NCBI GenBank assembly: GCA_026416315.1
Contig: JAOAFK010000133.1
Span: 1-7,163, forward strand
Origin: Syntrophorhabdaceae bacterium
Lineage (GTDB): Bacteria; Desulfobacterota; Syntrophorhabdia; Syntrophorhabdales; Syntrophorhabdaceae
Direction of reading: 5' to 3'
Length of the DNA: 7,163 nt
The notes under the pieces were generated by a model that was not told the DNA's origin, did not search any database, and saw only the letters and a list, made by a program, of their open reading frames with translations. Positions 4,453 through 7,163 of the stretch are shown here, piece after piece. The first letter of the stretch is position 1. Each line of letters opens with the position of its first letter. The translations under genes and the position numbers were made by a program.

Positions 4453-5520
4453 ATGACAAAAAGAAAAAAGACACGTCAGATCTATATCGGTAATGTTTCT
4501 ATTGGTGGCAGCAGCCCCGTGGTGGTACAATCCATGTTAAAAACAAACCCTGAAAACCTTGAGGAAACACTTAAGCAGACCCTTGAACTCAAAAGGGCAG
4601 GGTGTGAACTCATAAGAATTGCCCTGCCATATGAGGATACATGCAGGGTTATACCTTTTTTGAAGAAAGAGACGGATGTGCCGTTGATCGGTGACATCCA
4701 TTTCAATTATAAGATTGCCATAAAGGCCATGGAAGCAGGGATAGATGCCATAAGGATTAATCCTGGAACCATAAATAATGTACAGAAGGTAAAAGAAATT
4801 ATCAATGTTGCTATAGAGACAGACACACCTGTGAGGATCGGGATAAATATTGGCTCCCTTGAAAAAAGAATATTGAAAAAATACACGCATCCCAACGCAG
4901 ATGCTATGGTGGAAAGTGCCCTGTATTATATCAAAATGATTGAAGACATGGGCTGGCAGAAATTAAAGGTTTCTCTGAAGGCATCTGATGTTCAACAGAC
5001 TATATCTGCATATGAAAAATTTTCAAAAAAATCAGACTATCCACTACATATAGGGATTACAGAGGCAGGGCCCATATTTTCAGGGGCCATTAAATCTTCC
5101 ATTGGTATAGGCATTTTACTTTATAGAGGCATTGGTGATACAATCAGGGTATCCCTCACTGGAAATCCTGTTTATGAGGTTATAGCTGCCTATCATATAT
5201 TGAGAAATCTTGGCATAAGAAAAAGAGGTGTTAATATAATCTCATGTCCTACATGCGGTAGATGCAAGACAAATATAACAGACATCGTTGAAGAATTTGA
5301 AAAAGAGGTGGCCTATTTCGATTTACCACTAAATGTAGCAATAATGGGTTGTGAGGTAAATGGCCCTGGCGAGGCAAAAGAGGCAGACTTAGGCATTGCC
5401 TTTGGTAATAATAAGGCAATATTATTTGCCAAGGGAAAAGTGATTAAATCTGGCATACCAAAAGAGATGGCCCTGGATTTATTAAAAGAGGAGATGCATA
5501 ATTTAATCCCCTCTGCTTAA
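4453..5520 (+). CDS. ispG: 4-hydroxy-3-methylbut-2-en-1-yl diphosphate synthase IspG (GcpE)
   Basis: IspG is a [4Fe-4S] enzyme of the MEP isoprenoid pathway, converting 2-C-methylerythritol 2,4-cyclodiphosphate to HMBPP. From the ATG at 4453 the protein has 355 residues, the usual size of the short bacterial form. It begins with the family start KKTRQIYIGNVSIGG. GDIHF (80-84), RINPG (101-105), ITEAG (202-206), GIGDTIRVSLTG (226-237), SCPTCGR (264-270) and MGCEVNGPGEAKEADLGIA (298-316) follow. Cluster ligands should be Cys265, Cys268, Cys300 and Glu307. A further Cys271 sits beside them where Thr or Gln is more usual, and RINPGTIN replaces the common NPGNIG form. An in-frame TTG at 4441 with AAGG upstream would give 359 residues; I prefer ATG because a near-consensus promoter overlaps the TTG. 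The gene follows der by 93 bp and converges on pstB with a 2-bp gap. Confidence 0.95.
   Translation: MTKRKKTRQIYIGNVSIGGSSPVVVQSMLKTNPENLEETLKQTLELKRAGCELIRIALPYEDTCRVIPFLKKETDVPLIGDIHFNYKIAIKAMEAGIDAIRINPGTINNVQKVKEIINVAIETDTPVRIGINIGSLEKRILKKYTHPNADAMVESALYYIKMIEDMGWQKLKVSLKASDVQQTISAYEKFSKKSDYPLHIGITEAGPIFSGAIKSSIGIGILLYRGIGDTIRVSLTGNPVYEVIAAYHILRNLGIRKRGVNIISCPTCGRCKTNITDIVEEFEKEVAYFDLPLNVAIMGCEVNGPGEAKEADLGIAFGNNKAILFAKGKVIKSGIPKEMALDLLKEEMHNLIPSA
5395..5432. repeat. Two mutually exclusive hairpins near the 3' end of ispG
   Basis: Hairpin A pairs ATTGCCTT (5395-5402) perfectly with AAGGCAAT (5413-5420). Hairpin B pairs TTGG plus AATAATA (5402-5405, 5407-5413) with TATTATT plus CCAA (5420-5426, 5429-5432), giving 11 pairs with a small internal loop. 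The two share bases 5402, 5413 and 5420 and interlock, so only one can form at a time. They lie about 90 bp before the ispG stop codon; function is unproven. Confidence 0.5.
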
Positions 5521-5522
5521 AA

Positions 5523-6281
5523 TTAACCGAACTTACCTGTGAGATATTCCTCTGTCCTTTTGTCTTTTGGGACAGTAAACATTTTCTCAGTGGGGCCGAA
5601 CTCTATGAGTTCCCCGAGATATATGAAGGCTGTAAAGTCAGATACCCTTGCTGCCTGGGCAATGTTATGGGTAACAAGGAGCATGGTTACACTCTGTTTT
5701 AATTCTACTACAAGTTCCTCTATATGGGCTGTTGATTTGGGATCAAGGGCGCTTGTTGGTTCATCAAGAAGTAATATTTCAGGGTTCATGGCAAGGGCAC
5801 GGGCAATACATAATCTCTGTTGTTGCCCCCCTGAAAGGAACGTGCCCTTCCTGTGGAGGGCATCCTTTACCTCATTCCATAAGGCAGCACCCCTTAAAGA
5901 ACGCTCCACTATATGGTCAGCCTCTTCTTTTTTTAGTTTTATTCCATTGAGTTTATAACCTGCAATTACATTATCGTATATGCTCATCATGGGAAAAGGA
6001 TTGGGCTTTTGAAATACCATGCCTATCTTTCTTCGTAGGGCAATAGGCTCCATGGCATATATATCCTGATTTTTTAGATAGATACTGCCTGAAACCCTTG
6101 CATCTGGTATCAATTCATGCATCCTGTTTATACATCTTATAAGGGTGGTCTTTCCACACCCAGAAGGCCCCATAAGGGCAGTGATCCTGTTAGGCGAGAT
6201 CTTGATATTAATATTTTTTAATACCTGATTTTCTCCGAAAAAAGCAGAAAAATTCTCAACAGTTAGAATTGGACTTTCCAT
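5523..6281 (-). CDS. pstB: Phosphate ABC transporter ATP-binding protein PstB
   Basis: PstB is the cytoplasmic ATPase of the high-affinity phosphate importer PstSCAB; 252 residues is normal for the family. Walker A is GPSGCGKTT (38-46) and the phosphate-family IRCINRMHELIPDARVSG (48-65) follows. The Q-loop is FQKPNPFPMMSIYDNV (90-105), the signature LSGGQQQRLCIARALA (149-164), Walker B ILLLDEPTSALD (169-180), and the switch His is in LLVTHN (His205). NPFPMSIYDN-like and SLRGAALWNEVKD stretches separate PstB from amino-acid transporter ATPases. Most PstB proteins have DEPCSALDP; here it is DEPTSALDP, a mild variant. The ATG at 6281-6279 overlaps the end of pstA by 19 bp, and an AAGGGG lies about 12 bases upstream within pstA. 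The gene is the last of its unit: the next gene, ispG, is convergent with a 2-bp gap, so no phoU follows. The identification is secure. Confidence 0.96.
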   Translation of the reverse strand: MESPILTVENFSAFFGENQVLKNINIKISPNRITALMGPSGCGKTTLIRCINRMHELIPDARVSGSIYLKNQDIYAMEPIALRRKIGMVFQKPNPFPMMSIYDNVIAGYKLNGIKLKKEEADHIVERSLRGAALWNEVKDALHRKGTFLSGGQQQRLCIARALAMNPEILLLDEPTSALDPKSTAHIEELVVELKQSVTMLLVTHNIAQAARVSDFTAFIYLGELIEFGPTEKMFTVPKDKRTEEYLTGKFG

Positions 6282-7138
6282 TTTGCAGATACACCCCTTG
6301 CTATTAAATTGAAAGTAAGGACTATCATAACCAGTATGAATGATGCACCCCAGGCAAAGCTATGCCACTCTGGATATGGACTCATGGCATAATAAAATAT
6401 ACGATAGGGAAGGGAATCAATGGGTTTGAAGATATTATAATTTAAAAACTGATTTCCAAATGCAGTAAACAGAAGAGGCGCTGTCTCGCCTGTTATTCTT
6501 GCAACACTTAAAAGGATACCCGTGAGAATCCCACTTAAACCCGTAGGGAGAATAACCTTAAGAATTGTTTTATAATAAGGCACTCCGAGGGCTAAAGATG
6601 CCTCTTTTAAATGATATGGAATCAATTTTAAGGTCTCTTCTGTTGATTTTATAATTACAGGAAGCATCATAATGCTCAATGCAATACCACCTGATAGGGC
6701 TGAAAATCCCCCAATGGGTGCCACAACCCATAGATATGTGATTATGCCTATTACAATTGAAGGTGTGCCCTGAAGTACCACTATACAGAGATTTATAACA
6801 TTTGCCAGTCTTCCTTTACTCTTTTCAGCAAGATAAATACCTGCTGATATACCAAGGGGAATGGAGAATATACTGGATAGAATGATAAGCATGAGGGAGC
6901 CGACAATTGAATTAAAAACACCGCCTCCGCTTTCACCGATGGGGCGAGGCAACTCTGTTAAAAAGCTCCAATTTATAACAGATATACCGTTTTTTGTTAT
7001 ATGGAATAAAATAAGAAGTAATGGAAGAAAGCTTACAATGGAGAAAAATATAACGAGATATTTAAAAATTCTGTCTTTTATTATTCTTGTTTTTAATGAT
7101 GTTTCTTTTTTATTGATTATATGTTCGCCAATTATCAA
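6263..7138 (-). CDS. pstA: Phosphate ABC transporter permease PstA (start uncertain)
   Basis: PstA pairs with PstC to form the inner-membrane channel of the phosphate importer. The 291-residue reading is close to E. coli PstA. Helix 1 lies at about 26-46, followed by a periplasmic stretch with the PstA mark ESGGGVFNSIVGSL (69-82). Further helices lie at about 83-103, 114-140, 147-164, 196-215 and 262-283. The cytoplasmic EAA loop is KEASLALGVPYYKTILKVILP (178-198), where PstB docks, and ARITGETAPLLFTA (213-226) is strongly PstA-like. The start is not secure: position 7138 is TTG, no Shine-Dalgarno sequence precedes it, and the frame stays open to the window edge at 7163, so translation may begin outside the window. 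The gene overlaps pstB by 19 bp. pstC would be expected just upstream, outside the window. Confidence 0.92.
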   Translation of the reverse strand: MIIGEHIINKKETSLKTRIIKDRIFKYLVIFFSIVSFLPLLLILFHITKNGISVINWSFLTELPRPIGESGGGVFNSIVGSLMLIILSSIFSIPLGISAGIYLAEKSKGRLANVINLCIVVLQGTPSIVIGIITYLWVVAPIGGFSALSGGIALSIMMLPVIIKSTEETLKLIPYHLKEASLALGVPYYKTILKVILPTGLSGILTGILLSVARITGETAPLLFTAFGNQFLNYNIFKPIDSLPYRIFYYAMSPYPEWHSFAWGASFILVMIVLTFNLIARGVSAKWKVQF

Positions 7139-7163
7139 TGATGAAGGAAAGGGTATTATCTTA

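Noticed and set aside
5552..5575. CTGTCC/GGACAG stem as a terminator for ispG
   Set aside because: The stem is six pairs with a 12-base loop, lies inside pstB codons, and lacks a following T-run.
5539..5958. Plus-strand open frame of 139 codons across pstB
   Set aside because: It is the shadow of the conserved signature and Walker B region of pstB and is rich in Ser/Arg/Trp as expected from an antisense frame.

Overview
The window is ordinary, gene-dense bacterial chromosome with AT-rich composition by eye. It holds eight protein genes (two touching the window edges or with an unclear start) and one tRNA, with very short gaps. Nothing suggests a phage, plasmid, IS element, CRISPR array or defence island. 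The gene set (LivF-type transporter, beta-keto acid cleavage enzyme, MEP-pathway IspG, Pst phosphate importer, Der) suits a free-living, possibly anaerobic, amino-acid- or organic-acid-using bacterium. By general protein style I would guess a Desulfobacterota or Nitrospirota relative, but this is a weak inference and no marker here settles it.

Left block (1-1208): the 3' end of a livF-like branched-chain amino-acid ABC transporter ATPase is followed 31 bp later by a DUF849/BKACE gene, probably in the same operon. A tRNA-His(GTG) gene lies on the opposite strand and faces the end of that operon. It has its own good sigma70-type promoter.

Middle block (1299-5520, + strand): a CoA-pyrophosphatase-type Nudix hydrolase overlaps an MFS exporter of the fosmidomycin-resistance (Fsr) type by 14 bp. 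The ribosome-assembly GTPase der follows after 12 bp, then ispG after a gap that carries a near-consensus promoter. That promoter would start transcription just upstream of an ATG, so ispG may be made from an almost leaderless mRNA. The exporter is linked to ispG, an enzyme of the pathway that fosmidomycin blocks.

Right block (5523-7163, - strand): pstA and pstB of the phosphate ABC transporter overlap by 19 bp. pstB ends only 2 bp from the ispG stop codon, leaving no room for a terminator between the convergent units. No phoU follows pstB.

I found no clearly new multi-gene system. The points most worth checking are the BKACE enzyme with an unusual residue at the expected substrate-sensing position, the near-leaderless promoter of ispG, several long perfect inverted repeats inside coding sequence (1731-1757, 2336-2356, 5395-5432, 689-722), and small sequence departures in IspG.
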